Source: Achromobacter aegrifaciens (lineage in GTDB: Bacteria; Pseudomonadota; Gammaproteobacteria; Burkholderiales; Burkholderiaceae_B). From it: 64,000 nt of DNA. Within the stretch, counting starts at the first letter, position 1. Every line of letters starts with the position of its first letter. Shown here in pieces: positions 1-9,022 of the stretch. Under the pieces are notes generated by a model, which was given only the letters and a program-made list of their open reading frames with translations, was not told the origin of the DNA and made no database searches. The position numbers and the translations under genes were made by a program. Location: contig NZ_CADIJY010000002.1 of NCBI RefSeq assembly GCF_902859735.1, positions 310,001-374,000 on the forward strand, read 5' to 3'.

Positions 1-2365
1 CGGTCTCTGAAAAGAGCTTCCATTGCGCAAGATCGCCGCCGCCCTGCAACAGGAAAAGGTCGGTGCTGACGTCAAAATTGCCGTCACGGCTGTGGCTTCC
101 TTCCCATTTTCCGGAGGTGCGCAGCCAGATCGAATTGCGCTTGCTGCCATCGACTGCGAACGGTTGCGATTCGATGAATTGAGGTTCACCCAAACGGTCG
201 TGCATGCTCTGCACGAACATCTGCCCGACCAGGCGTTGGTTGGCGAGGTAAGCCGCGACTTCGGGCCGATATAGGGGCTCGGGCTCGGGCTCTGGGTCGG
301 GCGGCGGAGGCGGCGGCGGCGGGGGAGGCGGCGGCGGTGGAGGAGGCGGCGGTGGAGGAGGAGGCGGCGGTGGAGGAGGCGGCGGTGGAGGAGGCGGCGG
401 GGGCGGTGGCGCTTCCTTTTCAGACCGCAAGTACCAGCTCTGATCGGTCGGCGCTGCGGCGCTTCCCTGATAGAGCCGATACTCGTAGGGGCCGGCCACT
501 GCTCGGCCGGACAGCGCGAACGCACCCGCGCCGGATACGCCGCCGTTGACCACTTCGACCACTTGAATCCCGCTTGCCGTCGTCAACGCGCCGGGGCCGC
601 CAGTGTTCTTTATGCGTAGTTGCGATGTGCCAGTGGCGCTGCCGCCATTGACGATGAGCTTGTCCGACGGGGAACTGTCATCTCCCAGGTAGGTATTGAG
701 CGCGATGGTGCCGTTTCCGCCGTAGTTGCGCGTCGTGACGGTCTTGTAGCTGCCTGCTTGCGGGGCCGTGAAGTCGATGAGGCTGTCGGTATTGACCAGG
801 TTGGTGAGGTTGGAGTTTCCCGTCACCTGCCAGGTGCTGTCATTGCTCATGGAAAGATTGGTCGTGCTGCCAGGCTGCGTCAGCACGCGCCCCTGGATCA
901 AGGTGCCGCTGGCGCCGATATCCGCAGTCGCGGCGGCAGTGGCGCCGATGTTGATGGCGGCATTGCCGCCGGTGACGGAGGAGCCGGTCAAAGACACGAT
1001 GGCGGGCCCCTCCGACAGGTGTATGCCGTCGGCTTGGGCTGAGGAGATCCTGGAATCCACAAGGGTGTAGGTCTTTGCCGCGGCGCCCGCCGTCCCGGTC
1101 AGGTGCAAGCCCTGGGCGTTTGCGCCTGCGGTTTGCAGCGTCGCGCCGGTGGCGCTGAAGCGCGTGGCATTGACCGACACGCGGACCGCATCGGCGTCCG
1201 CGCCCTGGGTGTCGACCAGGGTACCCGTGTCGCCGTCGCGGCCCAGATTGACCGTGCCCCAGCCCTCGACGTGGATGCCGTGCGCCGCCAATCCCAGCGT
1301 GCTCACCCTGGTGCCGTTGATGTTCGCCACCGCGCCGGACTGGGTGCGCACGGCCACGGAACGGTCGGCGAAGGTCAGGATCTGCCCTCCATCCACGGTC
1401 GCGGGCGGCCCGCCGTTGACGAACAGCGCAAACGAGCCGGCGGCCAGCGTGCTTACCTGCGTGTCTTTCAACGTGGCGGTGCCGCCGTTGACGTACATGC
1501 CGTAAGTGCGGTCGGACTGGATGGTCATCCCATCGGACTGGAAGATGCCGTTGGTAAAGACATAGACGCCGATCGCGTTTTGTGCGCGCACCGACGTGCC
1601 GGTGCCCATGAATTTGCCGTAGTCCTGTACCAGAACGCCGTATGCGGTCGTGCCTTCGGTGGTGATCGATCCGTTTGTGGCCGTGAGTTCACTGCCGTTC
1701 TGGAGGACGTGGGCGCCGTACGCGGTCGTGCCCTTGGTCAGAATGGCGGTGTTGTAAAGGTTGGCTTTGGCGCCTTGCCACACCTCGGCGCCTTTGGAGC
1801 CGTTTTGCAAGGTGGTCAGCGTCGAGTCCCGCAGTATGGTCGTCGCGTCGGCGCCATAGGTGCGCAGGGCATGGGAATCGGCGAAATCCGTCGTGACATA
1901 TACGTTCGAACCATCGAACTGTGACGGGAGACCGGTAGACCCGACGTTGTAGATCCCCCGAACGCTGCCGCCGGTGGCATAGACATAGACGCCTCCCGGT
2001 CTGACTATCAACTGTCCGCCGCTTCGGACATACAAGCCGTCAATGGCATTGCCGTTGACGCTTATGCGGATGGGTGTTCCGTCGCCGAGCGAGGGGTCCA
2101 GGATAGCCAAGCCGCCCTGGACCTGAATGCCCGTACCACCTAAAGGTGGGGGATAGGGCGGGATGGGCGTGATGACGGTGCCGCCGACAAACGTCTTTTC
2201 TTCGCCGGTGACGACCCGAAAAGGGGTGGTGTAGGTGCCTTGCGGGATTATCTCCGCAAGCGTCGCCGAGCCGCTGAGCGCCGCGGCAAGTCCGATGGCG
2301 ACACGAGCCGCGAGGTTCGGCGATTGAAAAATGGGGGGGACATTTTCATGCTCTGCGCATTTCAC
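1..2365 (-). CDS. Autotransporter adhesin, pertactin-like (C-terminal barrel cut off by window edge)
   Basis: The frame is open from a GTG at 2365 to the left edge, about 788 codons, so the rest of the beta-barrel lies outside. A GGAG motif sits about 7 bases before the GTG. The N-terminus has a hydrophobic signal-like stretch (about residues 19-37, ending near ATLAE). The passenger is rich in Gly, Thr, Asn and Val with many short imperfect repeats, as in beta-helical passengers. A pertactin-type junction follows: GPYEYRLYQG, then WYLRSE, then about 37 prolines, then (PE)n and the start of the barrel (YLANQRLVGQMFVQSMHDRL, then IWLRTSG). The product should be secreted through its own C-terminal barrel and displayed on the surface. 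The family is clear; ligand and name are not. The GTG start is an inference: the nearby ATG codons lie in frames that stop early. Confidence 0.9.
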   Translation of the reverse strand, partial: MKCAEHENVPPIFQSPNLAARVAIGLAAALSGSATLAEIIPQGTYTTPFRVVTGEEKTFVGGTVITPIPPYPPPLGGTGIQVQGGLAILDPSLGDGTPIRISVNGNAIDGLYVRSGGQLIVRPGGVYVYATGGSVRGIYNVGSTGLPSQFDGSNVYVTTDFADSHALRTYGADATTILRDSTLTTLQNGSKGAEVWQGAKANLYNTAILTKGTTAYGAHVLQNGSELTATNGSITTEGTTAYGVLVQDYGKFMGTGTSVRAQNAIGVYVFTNGIFQSDGMTIQSDRTYGMYVNGGTATLKDTQVSTLAAGSFALFVNGGPPATVDGGQILTFADRSVAVRTQSGAVANINGTRVSTLGLAAHGIHVEGWGTVNLGRDGDTGTLVDTQGADADAVRVSVNATRFSATGATLQTAGANAQGLHLTGTAGAAAKTYTLVDSRISSAQADGIHLSEGPAIVSLTGSSVTGGNAAINIGATAAATADIGASGTLIQGRVLTQPGSTTNLSMSNDSTWQVTGNSNLTNLVNTDSLIDFTAPQAGSYKTVTTRNYGGNGTIALNTYLGDDSSPSDKLIVNGGSATGTSQLRIKNTGGPGALTTASGIQVVEVVNGGVSGAGAFALSGRAVAGPYEYRLYQGSAAAPTDQSWYLRSEKEAPPPPPPPPPPPPPPPPPPPPPPPPPPPPPPPPPPPPPDPEPEPEPLYRPEVAAYLANQRLVGQMFVQSMHDRLGEPQFIESQPFAVDGSKRNSIWLRTSGKWEGSHSRDGNFDVSTDLFLLQGGGDLAQWKLFSET
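299..409 (-). repeat. Poly-proline codon tract (about 37 consecutive Pro codons)
   Basis: Read on the minus strand in the autotransporter frame, every codon from 409 to 299 is CCN. The codons are a mix of CCG, CCT, CCA and CCC in imperfect 15-base periods, followed by alternating Pro-Glu. It joins passenger and barrel, as the shorter proline-rich region does in pertactin. The unit is a multiple of three, so slippage would change linker length but not frame. Confidence 0.9.
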
Positions 2366-2685
2366 TAGCGGCTCCTGCCAGGGGAAACGTGACCGGAAGT
2401 CAATCTGGACGCCGCAGGAACATCGATGCGCCGTCTTTCGAGCAGACACAACATGAACGCCATGGAACCCTACTACTACTTTTTGCCTAGTGCAAATGGG
2501 AGTTGCGTAATTGCACGAGTCGATTCGCGTGCAGGCCCGAGCAGCGGTTTCGATAATGAGGCACTGAGGGCACGCCGCGCTGGCGCAGTGAATTCCTTGG
2601 AACTAGGGAAAACCACTATTACGAATCGCCTGCATCGCGGTCGGTCCGCTGCCGAAGGAAGACGCCATATTGCCGGGATCCGAGG
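2366..2685. other. Intergenic region between autotransporter and SDR operon end
   Basis: No convincing gene is seen. The stretch is less GC-rich than its flanks and should contain the autotransporter promoter on the minus strand. An inverted repeat GTGCAA-N15-TTGCAC lies at 2490-2516 and could be an operator. A TTGACT occurs on the minus strand near 2404 but has no good -10 partner. No terminator hairpin with a T-run was found for the operon ending at 2686. Confidence 0.4.
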
Positions 2686-3465
2686 CTACAGCCGCTGCCC
2701 GCCCGTCGCATCAATACGCTGCCCCGTGATCCAGCGCCCCTCACGCGACGCCAGAAAGGCGACGATGTCCGCAATGTCCTCAGGCTGCCCCACGCGCCCC
2801 AATGCAATCGTCTGGGCGATGACCTTGCTCTGCTCCGGATCGCGTGCGCGGGCATTGAGGTCCGTGGCCGTGGCGCCGGGCAGGACGGCGTTCACGGTAA
2901 TGCCGCGTGCGCCCAATTCGCTCGCCAGCAGCAGGGTCAGCGCTTCCAGCCCAGCCTTGGCCGGCGCGTAGACGCTCATTTCAGGATAGGCGGCGCGCGT
3001 GCCCATGGAGGACACGTTGACGATGCGGCCATGGTCGCGCAGGAAAGGCAGGGTCTGCTGGATCAGGAAGAAGGGGGTCTTCAGGTTGACCTGCAGCACC
3101 CGGTCGAACGCGTCAGGAGTGACTTCCGGCAGGCGGGCGCGCAGGCCCACGCCGGCGTTGTTGACCAGGATGTCCAGGCCGTCGTCGGCGTAGCGTTCCT
3201 TGAGCGAGGCGCGCAAGTCCCGCGCCAATGCTGCGGCGGCGTCCGCCAGCGCCAGGTCGGCCTGCAAGGCCCAGGCTTGGCCGCCAGCTGCCTGGATCTG
3301 GCGCACGACCTCGTCGGCGGCATCGCCAGCGCTGTTGTAGTGCACGGCGACGCGCGCGCCGCGCCGGCCCAGGGCCAGCGCGATGGCGCGGCCGATGCCG
3401 CGGCTGGCGCCGGTCACGAGCGCGGTTTTGCCCACGAGGCTGTCGGGGAATTCAGTCTGGCTCAT
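2686..3465 (-). CDS. SDR-family NAD(P)-dependent oxidoreductase (FabG-like)
   Basis: This 259-residue protein is a classical short-chain dehydrogenase. The cofactor motif TGASRGIG is at residues 19-26, NNAG at 102-105, the catalytic Ser at about 153 and YAPAK at 166-170, so the catalytic set is complete. It probably reduces a keto group or oxidises a hydroxyl group on an acyl or small-molecule substrate in the cytoplasm. The start is the ATG that overlaps the stop of the upstream acyl-CoA ligase gene (ATGA), which indicates translational coupling. It is the last gene of the operon. Its substrate cannot be read from the sequence. Confidence 0.9.
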   Translation of the reverse strand: MSQTEFPDSLVGKTALVTGASRGIGRAIALALGRRGARVAVHYNSAGDAADEVVRQIQAAGGQAWALQADLALADAAAALARDLRASLKERYADDGLDILVNNAGVGLRARLPEVTPDAFDRVLQVNLKTPFFLIQQTLPFLRDHGRIVNVSSMGTRAAYPEMSVYAPAKAGLEALTLLLASELGARGITVNAVLPGATATDLNARARDPEQSKVIAQTIALGRVGQPEDIADIVAFLASREGRWITGQRIDATGGQRL

Positions 3466-5006
3466 GCCGTTTCCGTTTCGGGTTGGGTCCACGCATGCTG
3501 CGCTTCCAGTTCGCGCGCGGCAAGCAGCAGCGCGTTGCGGTCGATCTTGTTGGTGCCGGCCCAGGGCAGTTCATCCACGAAGCGGATGCGCCGCGGATGC
3601 TGGTAGGCGGGGCCATGCTCGAGCGCGTGGCGCTTGAGCGCATCGGCATGCAATCGGCTGCCGTCGCGGCGCACGACGAAGGCGACGGGGATATGGCCGC
3701 GTTCCTCGTCGGCCAAGGGCACCACGCAGCTCTGGCGCACGTCGGGGTGCGATTCCAGCAGTTTCTCGACCTCGACGGGATAGATGTTCTCGCCCGAGCA
3801 GACAAACATGTCGTCGGCGCGGCCCACGAAGTAATAGAAGCCGTCGGCATCGCGCCGCAGCACGTCGCCGCTGTAGTACCAGCCGTCCTTGAGCACCTGT
3901 GCGCTCTTTTCCGGGAGGTTGTGATAGCCGGCGAGCACTGCGGGGTTCTTCATCAGCAGCACGCCCTGGTCCGGGCCAGGACCGTCAGCGAGCCGCACCT
4001 GGGTGGGATCGAGCGGGTAGCCCAGCGCCAGCGCGGGCGTGGGCAGGCCGTCGGGATGCGGGCCAAACACGGCGGGGCCGGCCTCGGTGGTGCCGTAGCC
4101 GTGGGTCACGCGCACGCCGGGCAGGGCGCGCTGGATGCGTTCCAGCAGCGCCACGGTCATGGGGGCCGAGCCCAGCATGACGCGGCTCAGCGCCGACAGG
4201 TCGCGTCCTTGCAGCAGAGCCGGGTCCTTGACCAGTCGCGCGAACATGGTGGGCACGGCGGTCAGGACGGAGATGCGGTAACGCTCCAGCGCGTCGGCAT
4301 AGGCGGCGACATCGAATGAAGGCTGGATCACCAGCAGGCTGTTGCTGGCGAAGGCGCGCTTGGCCATGAACAGGCCGTTCATGTGGAATAGCGGCTGGGC
4401 CAGCAGGTATCGTTCCTGCACGCCGGCGCGGGCGACGACGGCGGCGGAGGTGGCAGCCAGCGCCCACAATTGGCCGCGATGCGTGAGCGGCACGCCCTTG
4501 GGCTTGCCGGTGGAGCCCGAGGTGTACAGCATCTGCGCGATGTCGTCGGCCTGCGGCGTGACGAAGCCGAAGTCCGTGGGCGCGATCTGCGCGGCAAAGC
4601 CTTGCGGACCGGCGTCGTCGAAGTCCAGCACCGGCACCTTGGCTTCGAAGGCGGCGCGGCGCGGGCCGTCCACCAGTGCGAGCGCGATGCCGGCGTCGCG
4701 CAGTACATAGTCGATGTTCTCTTGCGACTGCTTGATGTTGACGGGAACGGCCACGTAGCCCGCCCGCATGATGCCGAAATAGGCGATCAGGTACTCGGCC
4801 CGGTTCAGCGCGGCGATGGCGACGCGGCTGCCCGGCGCCAGGCCGCGCGCGGACAGCCAGGCGGCCACGCCGCCCGCCAGCAGGCGGACCTGGGCGTGGG
4901 TGTAATGCCGCGGCGTGTCGGACTGGCGCAGGTCGATGATGGCGGGCAGATCGGAAGACAGTTCCGGGTCGGCCAGATGGCCCAGATTGAGCAGGGAATG
5001 CGTCAT
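3462..5006 (-). CDS. AMP-dependent acyl-CoA synthetase/ligase
   Basis: The 514-residue protein belongs to the ANL superfamily that activates carboxylic acids as acyl-AMP and then acyl-CoA. The P-loop-like motif YTSGSTGKPKGV lies near residue 165, YGTTEAGP near 300 and the hinge region YYSGDVLRRDADGFYYFVGRADD near 380. The C-terminal domain carries GENIYPVEVE and a late Lys in TNKIDRNAL, the usual adenylation lysine. Length is typical. It follows the two transporter permeases by 24 bases and overlaps the SDR gene by 4 bases, so the imported or hydrolysed substrate is probably converted to a CoA thioester. The actual acid is unknown. Confidence 0.9.
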   Translation of the reverse strand: MTHSLLNLGHLADPELSSDLPAIIDLRQSDTPRHYTHAQVRLLAGGVAAWLSARGLAPGSRVAIAALNRAEYLIAYFGIMRAGYVAVPVNIKQSQENIDYVLRDAGIALALVDGPRRAAFEAKVPVLDFDDAGPQGFAAQIAPTDFGFVTPQADDIAQMLYTSGSTGKPKGVPLTHRGQLWALAATSAAVVARAGVQERYLLAQPLFHMNGLFMAKRAFASNSLLVIQPSFDVAAYADALERYRISVLTAVPTMFARLVKDPALLQGRDLSALSRVMLGSAPMTVALLERIQRALPGVRVTHGYGTTEAGPAVFGPHPDGLPTPALALGYPLDPTQVRLADGPGPDQGVLLMKNPAVLAGYHNLPEKSAQVLKDGWYYSGDVLRRDADGFYYFVGRADDMFVCSGENIYPVEVEKLLESHPDVRQSCVVPLADEERGHIPVAFVVRRDGSRLHADALKRHALEHGPAYQHPRRIRFVDELPWAGTNKIDRNALLLAARELEAQHAWTQPETETA

Positions 5007-5030
5007 GGAATTTTCCGGAAAGAATGCGGC

Positions 5031-5918
5031 TCAGCGCTTTTGCAGCTTGGGGTTGAGCGCGTCGTTCAGGCCGTCGCCGACCAGGTTCAACGAGAGCACG
5101 GCCAGCATGATGGCCACGCCCGGCACGGCGCAGATGTACCAGGAAGAGCGGATCAGGCTGCGGCCTTCGCCGACCAGCCGGCCCCAGCTGGCGATGTTGG
5201 GGTCGCCCAGGCCCAGGAAGGACACCACCGATTCGTAGAGGATGGCGCCGGCCACGACCAGCGAGGACATCACGATGACGGGAGGCAGGGCGTTGGGCAG
5301 GATTTCCGCGGCGACGATGCGCAACGGACTCATGCCCAGCGCGCGGCAGGCCTGCACGAACTCGCGTTCCTTGAAGGACAGGAACTCGGCCCGGGTCAGG
5401 CGCGCGATGGGCGGCCAGGACACCAACCCTACGGCCAGTGTGATGTGTTCGATGCGCGGCCCCAGGATGGACACCACCGTCAGCACGAACACGACGTTGG
5501 GAATGATCTGGAACAGCTCGGCCACGCGCATCAGGCCCTCGTCGACCCAGCCGCCGGTCCAGGCCGCGGCCGCGCCCACGCTCACGCCGATCAGCGTGGC
5601 GGTGGCCGCGGCCACCAGGCCGATCAGCAGGGTGGCGCGCGCGCCGTGGGCGATCATGGCGGCGATGTCGCGCCCCATGGAGTCGGTGCCCAGCGGATGA
5701 CGCCAGGATTCGAACGGCCAGACCTCCGGCGCGGCGACGATGCGCAGCGGGTCTGTGGGATATAGCCAGCCTGCGCCCACCGCCAGGAAGGCGACCAGGA
5801 CGAGCAGCGCGGCGCCCGCGACGGCGCCCCGGTTGCGCGCAAAGCGCGCCGCGAACGAGGCGTGGCGGCGGCGCGATGCCGCGGGCAGGGCAGGGGCAAG
5901 AGTGGGGGATGCGGACAT
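5031..5918 (-). CDS. ABC transporter permease, DppC/OppC family
   Basis: This 295-residue inner-membrane protein has a cytoplasmic N-terminus, one membrane segment near residue 35, an OppC_N-type segment (YPTDPLRIVAAPEVWPF) and then the five-helix transport core. HPLGTDSMGRD is the conserved motif after the first periplasmic loop. The coupling-loop region EFVQACRALGMSPLRIVAAEILPNALPPVIV matches the EAA loop. It starts one base after the stop of the DppB-type permease, so the two should form a heterodimer. No ATPase gene lies in the operon. Confidence 0.93.
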   Translation of the reverse strand: MSASPTLAPALPAASRRRHASFAARFARNRGAVAGAALLVLVAFLAVGAGWLYPTDPLRIVAAPEVWPFESWRHPLGTDSMGRDIAAMIAHGARATLLIGLVAAATATLIGVSVGAAAAWTGGWVDEGLMRVAELFQIIPNVVFVLTVVSILGPRIEHITLAVGLVSWPPIARLTRAEFLSFKEREFVQACRALGMSPLRIVAAEILPNALPPVIVMSSLVVAGAILYESVVSFLGLGDPNIASWGRLVGEGRSLIRSSWYICAVPGVAIMLAVLSLNLVGDGLNDALNPKLQKR

Positions 5919-5919
5919 G

Positions 5920-6891
5920 TCAGGCAGCCTTGATGCGCGGGTCCAGCCGCGTGTAGATCAGGTCGACGGCGATGTTGGCGATGATCACCACGAAAGAGCT
6001 GAGCACCAGGATGCCCAGGACGACGGGATAGTTGCGGCTCATGACGCTGTCGAACAGCACGGCGCCGATGCCGGGCCAGCTGAACACCGCCTCGACGACG
6101 ATGCTGCCGCCCAGCACCGCGCCCAGTTGCAGGCCCAGCAGCGTCACGATGGGCAGGAAGGCATTGCGCAGCACGTGGCGCAGGACTACGGCGTTGCGCG
6201 TCAGGCCCTTGGCGTACGCGGTGCGCACGAAGTCCATGCGGCTGACTTCCAGCATCGAGGCGCGCATCACGCGGGCATAGGCGGCGGAATAGAACAGCCC
6301 CAGGGCCAGCGCCGGCAATGCCAGGTGGTGCAGCACATCCAGCGCCTGGCGCCAGGCGCCGCCGGACAGGCCGATGGTCACCATGCCGCCCACCGGAAAC
6401 CAGCCCAGCTTGACCGAGAACAGCACGATCAGCATGATGCCCAGCCAGAAGCTGGGCGCGGCAAAGCACAGCACGGCGAACACCGACACCGCGCTGTCCC
6501 ACCAGGTGTTGACCTTGACGGCCGACACGATGCCGGCCGCCATGCCCACCAGCACCGCGATGGCGAGGCTTGCGCCCATCAGCAGCAGCGTGGCTGGCAG
6601 GTGCGCCAGGATCACGTCCAGCACGGGCAGGTTGTGGCGGTAGGAATAGCCCAGATCGCCGCGCGCCACGGAGCCTATGTACTTCAGCAACTGCACGGCG
6701 GGCGGCTGGTCCATGCCGTAGGTCACGCGCAGGCGCTCGATGAGCGCCGGGTCGGTGACCTGCTGCTCGGCCGTCATCACGTCCAGGAAGGTGCCGGGCA
6801 CGGATTGGATGAGCGCGAAGTTCAGCACCACCACGCCCAGCAGCAGCGGGACAGCCTGGGCCAGCCGGCGCAAGATCAGTCGGATCGGCAT
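5920..6891 (-). CDS. ABC transporter permease, DppB/OppB family
   Basis: This 323-residue membrane protein has the DppB-type N-terminus (ILRRLAQAVPLLLGVVVLNFALIQSVPG) and a conserved segment TYGMDQPPAVQLLKYI. The EAA coupling loop reads DFVRTAYAKGLTRNAVVLRHVLRNAFLPIVT, and the C-terminus (YTRLDPRIKAA) is typical. It imports peptide- or nickel-class solutes as a dimer with the following permease. It lies nine bases after the binding-protein gene. Confidence 0.94.
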   Translation of the reverse strand: MPIRLILRRLAQAVPLLLGVVVLNFALIQSVPGTFLDVMTAEQQVTDPALIERLRVTYGMDQPPAVQLLKYIGSVARGDLGYSYRHNLPVLDVILAHLPATLLLMGASLAIAVLVGMAAGIVSAVKVNTWWDSAVSVFAVLCFAAPSFWLGIMLIVLFSVKLGWFPVGGMVTIGLSGGAWRQALDVLHHLALPALALGLFYSAAYARVMRASMLEVSRMDFVRTAYAKGLTRNAVVLRHVLRNAFLPIVTLLGLQLGAVLGGSIVVEAVFSWPGIGAVLFDSVMSRNYPVVLGILVLSSFVVIIANIAVDLIYTRLDPRIKAA

Positions 6892-6900
6892 GCGTGCGCC

Positions 6901-8544
6901 TCAGGCCTGCAGCCAGACGTCGGCCAGGGTTTCGCCCTGGACGTTGGCGCCGGTGGTGAAGTTGCGCACGTTCTTGCCGGCCAGCGTGAACGACTGGATC
7001 TCCACCAGCGGCACGTGCGGCACGTCGGTCGAGGCCAGGCGGGCGAACTGGTGCGCAAGCGTTCGGCGCGCGTCCGGGGCGGTCTCCTGGGTCAGCTTGG
7101 CGACCAGCGCGTCCATTTCCGGGTTGGAGTAGCCGGTGGCGTTGCGGAAGGCGGCGCCCTTGACGATGCCGTCGGTGGTGTAGAACTGGGTGACAGTGGG
7201 CACCAGTTCCAGCGGCGAGGTGAAGTTGGAGACGGCGATGTCGTAGTCGTAGTCGCCATAGATGCGCTTGAGCGCCGTGGCGCGGTCCACGGAATCCAGC
7301 TTGACCTCGATGCCCACGTCCTGCAGCGCCTGCTTCAGGTACTGGCCGAGCTTGGCGTTCTCCTCGAACCAGGCGGCGGCCACCAGGTTCACGGTGAAGC
7401 GCTTGCCGTCCTTCACCGGCAGGCCCGCGGCGTCCAGCAGCGCGGCGGCCTTCTTGGGGTCGAACGGGTAGCGCGGCACGTCCTCGGTGTAGAACAGCGG
7501 GTTGCTGCTGAAGACCGGCGCGATGGCGGGCTTGCCGCGGCCGTAGTAGATGGTGTCGACGATGAACTGGCGGTCGATGGCGTGCAGGATGGCCTGGCGC
7601 ACCTCGCGGCGGTTGACGATGTCGCGGCGCTGGTTGAATTCGGCGGTCACGGTCCAGGCCGAGTTCTGGTAGCCGCGCGTGTCCACCACCACCTTGCCGG
7701 TCTTGAGCAGGCGGTCGATGTCGCGGGCAGGCACCGGGTTGGAATAGGCCAGGCCCAGCTCGCCGGCCTCCAGCGCGGCGCCGCGCGTGGCGGGGTCGCC
7801 CCACCAGCGGATGATGAGGCGGTCCAGGTTGGGCTGGCCGGCATTCCAGTAGCTGTCGTTGCGCAGGTATTCGACGTGGCTGCCGCGCACCCACTTGCCG
7901 TACTTCCAAGGGCCGGTGCCGACCGGCGTGTTGTTCAGCGGGTTGGTGATGATGTCGCGCCCGTCGTACAGGTGTTTCGGTATCAAGAGCTGGAACTGGC
8001 CGGCCAGAGTGGATTTCAGGAAGAACTCCGGAACCGGCGCGTCGAAGTTCAGCACCACGGTCAGCGGATCGGTCGCGGTCGCGCCGGTCAGCGACTTCAG
8101 CGCGATGCCGGCGGAAATCGGCTTCCAGTGCTGCAGCACGTTGTAGACCACGTCGGCGGACGTGAACGGCGCGCCGTCGTGCCAGGTGACGCCTTCGCGC
8201 AGCTTGATGGTGTAGCTGCGGAAGTCTGCGGCGGGCGTCACGGACAGGGCCAGCGCGGGTTGGAACTTCAGGTCGGCATCCAGCTTGAGCAGGCGTTCCA
8301 GGATCTTGGTCGCGGTCTGGAACGGGCTGGACCCGCCGCCGCCGGGCACGAACAGGGCCTGGGGCTCCAGGCCGCCCCAGCTGGCGACCAGGGTGCCACC
8401 TTTGCGGGCGGGGCCGGCGTCGGCGCCGGGCTGGGCAGTCGCGGCCAGCAACGCCTGGGGCGCGATGCCCAGGCCGGCGGCCAGGCCGCCCGCGGCGGTA
8501 CGGGTAAGGAAGGCGCGCCGTCCGGGGCGCTGCGCGGTGGTCAT
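6901..8544 (-). CDS. ABC transporter substrate-binding protein, family 5 (DppA/OppA type)
   Basis: The protein is 547 residues long. The start is the ATG with AAGGA seven bases upstream; the same frame is open further but without a ribosome site. The N-terminus RPGRRAFLTRTAAGGLAAGLGIAPQALLAATA is a likely Tat signal (RRAFLT). The body is a family-5 solute-binding fold (FRSYTIKLREGVTWHDGAPFTSADVVYNVLQHW, later YPFDPKKAAALLDAAG). It would deliver a peptide-like or related ligand to the two permeases downstream. Neighbouring genes (an M14-like hydrolase, acyl-CoA ligase and thioesterase) suggest an acylated or peptidic nutrient, but that is an inference. Confidence 0.93.
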   Translation of the reverse strand: MTTAQRPGRRAFLTRTAAGGLAAGLGIAPQALLAATAQPGADAGPARKGGTLVASWGGLEPQALFVPGGGGSSPFQTATKILERLLKLDADLKFQPALALSVTPAADFRSYTIKLREGVTWHDGAPFTSADVVYNVLQHWKPISAGIALKSLTGATATDPLTVVLNFDAPVPEFFLKSTLAGQFQLLIPKHLYDGRDIITNPLNNTPVGTGPWKYGKWVRGSHVEYLRNDSYWNAGQPNLDRLIIRWWGDPATRGAALEAGELGLAYSNPVPARDIDRLLKTGKVVVDTRGYQNSAWTVTAEFNQRRDIVNRREVRQAILHAIDRQFIVDTIYYGRGKPAIAPVFSSNPLFYTEDVPRYPFDPKKAAALLDAAGLPVKDGKRFTVNLVAAAWFEENAKLGQYLKQALQDVGIEVKLDSVDRATALKRIYGDYDYDIAVSNFTSPLELVPTVTQFYTTDGIVKGAAFRNATGYSNPEMDALVAKLTQETAPDARRTLAHQFARLASTDVPHVPLVEIQSFTLAGKNVRNFTTGANVQGETLADVWLQA

Positions 8545-8572
8545 GATGGTGTCCTTGAAGATGAGAGCCCGC

Positions 8573-9022
8573 TCAGCCCTGGGCGAGCGTGGCGTAGGTG
8601 GCGCGGCCGATGGCCACCAGCGCACCCTGGTCGTTGTAGAGGTCCACGTCGGCCACGCCCACGCTGCGGCCGTTGCGGCGCACGCGGGCCACGGCGGTCA
8701 GCGCGGTGTTGACAGCGGGACGCAGGTAGTCGACGCGGAAGTTGATGGTCGGCAGGCCGCGGCCCAGCAGCATGCCGACGGCGAAATCGCCGACGGTGTC
8801 GATCACCGCGGCCAGCGGGCCGCCATGCCATTGGCCGCTGGCCGCGCCGCGCTCGAATTCCGGGCGCATGGGGGCCAGCACGGTCAGTTCTCCCTGTTCA
8901 TGGTTCACGTCGCGCACCGACAGGCCGAGCCAGGCGATGAACGGCGAATCGTCGAACCTGGCCTGGATGGCCGCGGCGTCAAGGGTGGCAGCCGGAGCCA
9001 GCGCCTTCGGGTTCGCGCTCAT
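8573..9022 (-). CDS. PaaI-family acyl-CoA thioesterase (hotdog fold)
   Basis: The 149-residue protein has the hotdog thioesterase pattern: FIAWLGLSVRDVNHEQGELTV, WHGGPLAAVIDTVGDFAVGM (the HGG..A..D segment near residues 69-80), then TINFRVDYLRPA. It would hydrolyse an acyl-CoA. The start ATG overlaps the stop of the oxidoreductase gene upstream (ATGA). With the ligase of the same operon it could recycle CoA or release the acid product. Substrate range is not visible. Confidence 0.88.
   Translation of the reverse strand: MSANPKALAPAATLDAAAIQARFDDSPFIAWLGLSVRDVNHEQGELTVLAPMRPEFERGAASGQWHGGPLAAVIDTVGDFAVGMLLGRGLPTINFRVDYLRPAVNTALTAVARVRRNGRSVGVADVDLYNDQGALVAIGRATYATLAQG

Noticed and set aside
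300-410. Short regular repeats looking like a CRISPR or minisatellite
   Set aside because: The repeat is a coding Pro tract with no spacers and no cas genes nearby.
1103-1924. 273-codon open frame on the plus strand
   Set aside because: It is a shadow of the autotransporter passenger on the other strand; no start context, and composition is that of antisense to a Gly/Val/Thr-rich protein.
2426-2971. 181-codon plus-strand frame crossing the SDR gene end
   Set aside because: Most of it is antisense to the SDR gene, and the upstream part shows no coding pattern.
5654-7909. 751-codon minus-strand frame
   Set aside because: Out-of-frame reading of the DppA/DppB-type genes; Arg/Pro/Gly-rich, no motifs, and the real genes have clear ones.
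5740-8712. 990-codon open frame on the plus strand
   Set aside because: Antisense to the binding-protein and permease genes; long frames on the opposite strand are normal at this GC content. His/Gly/Gln-rich translation has no fold pattern.
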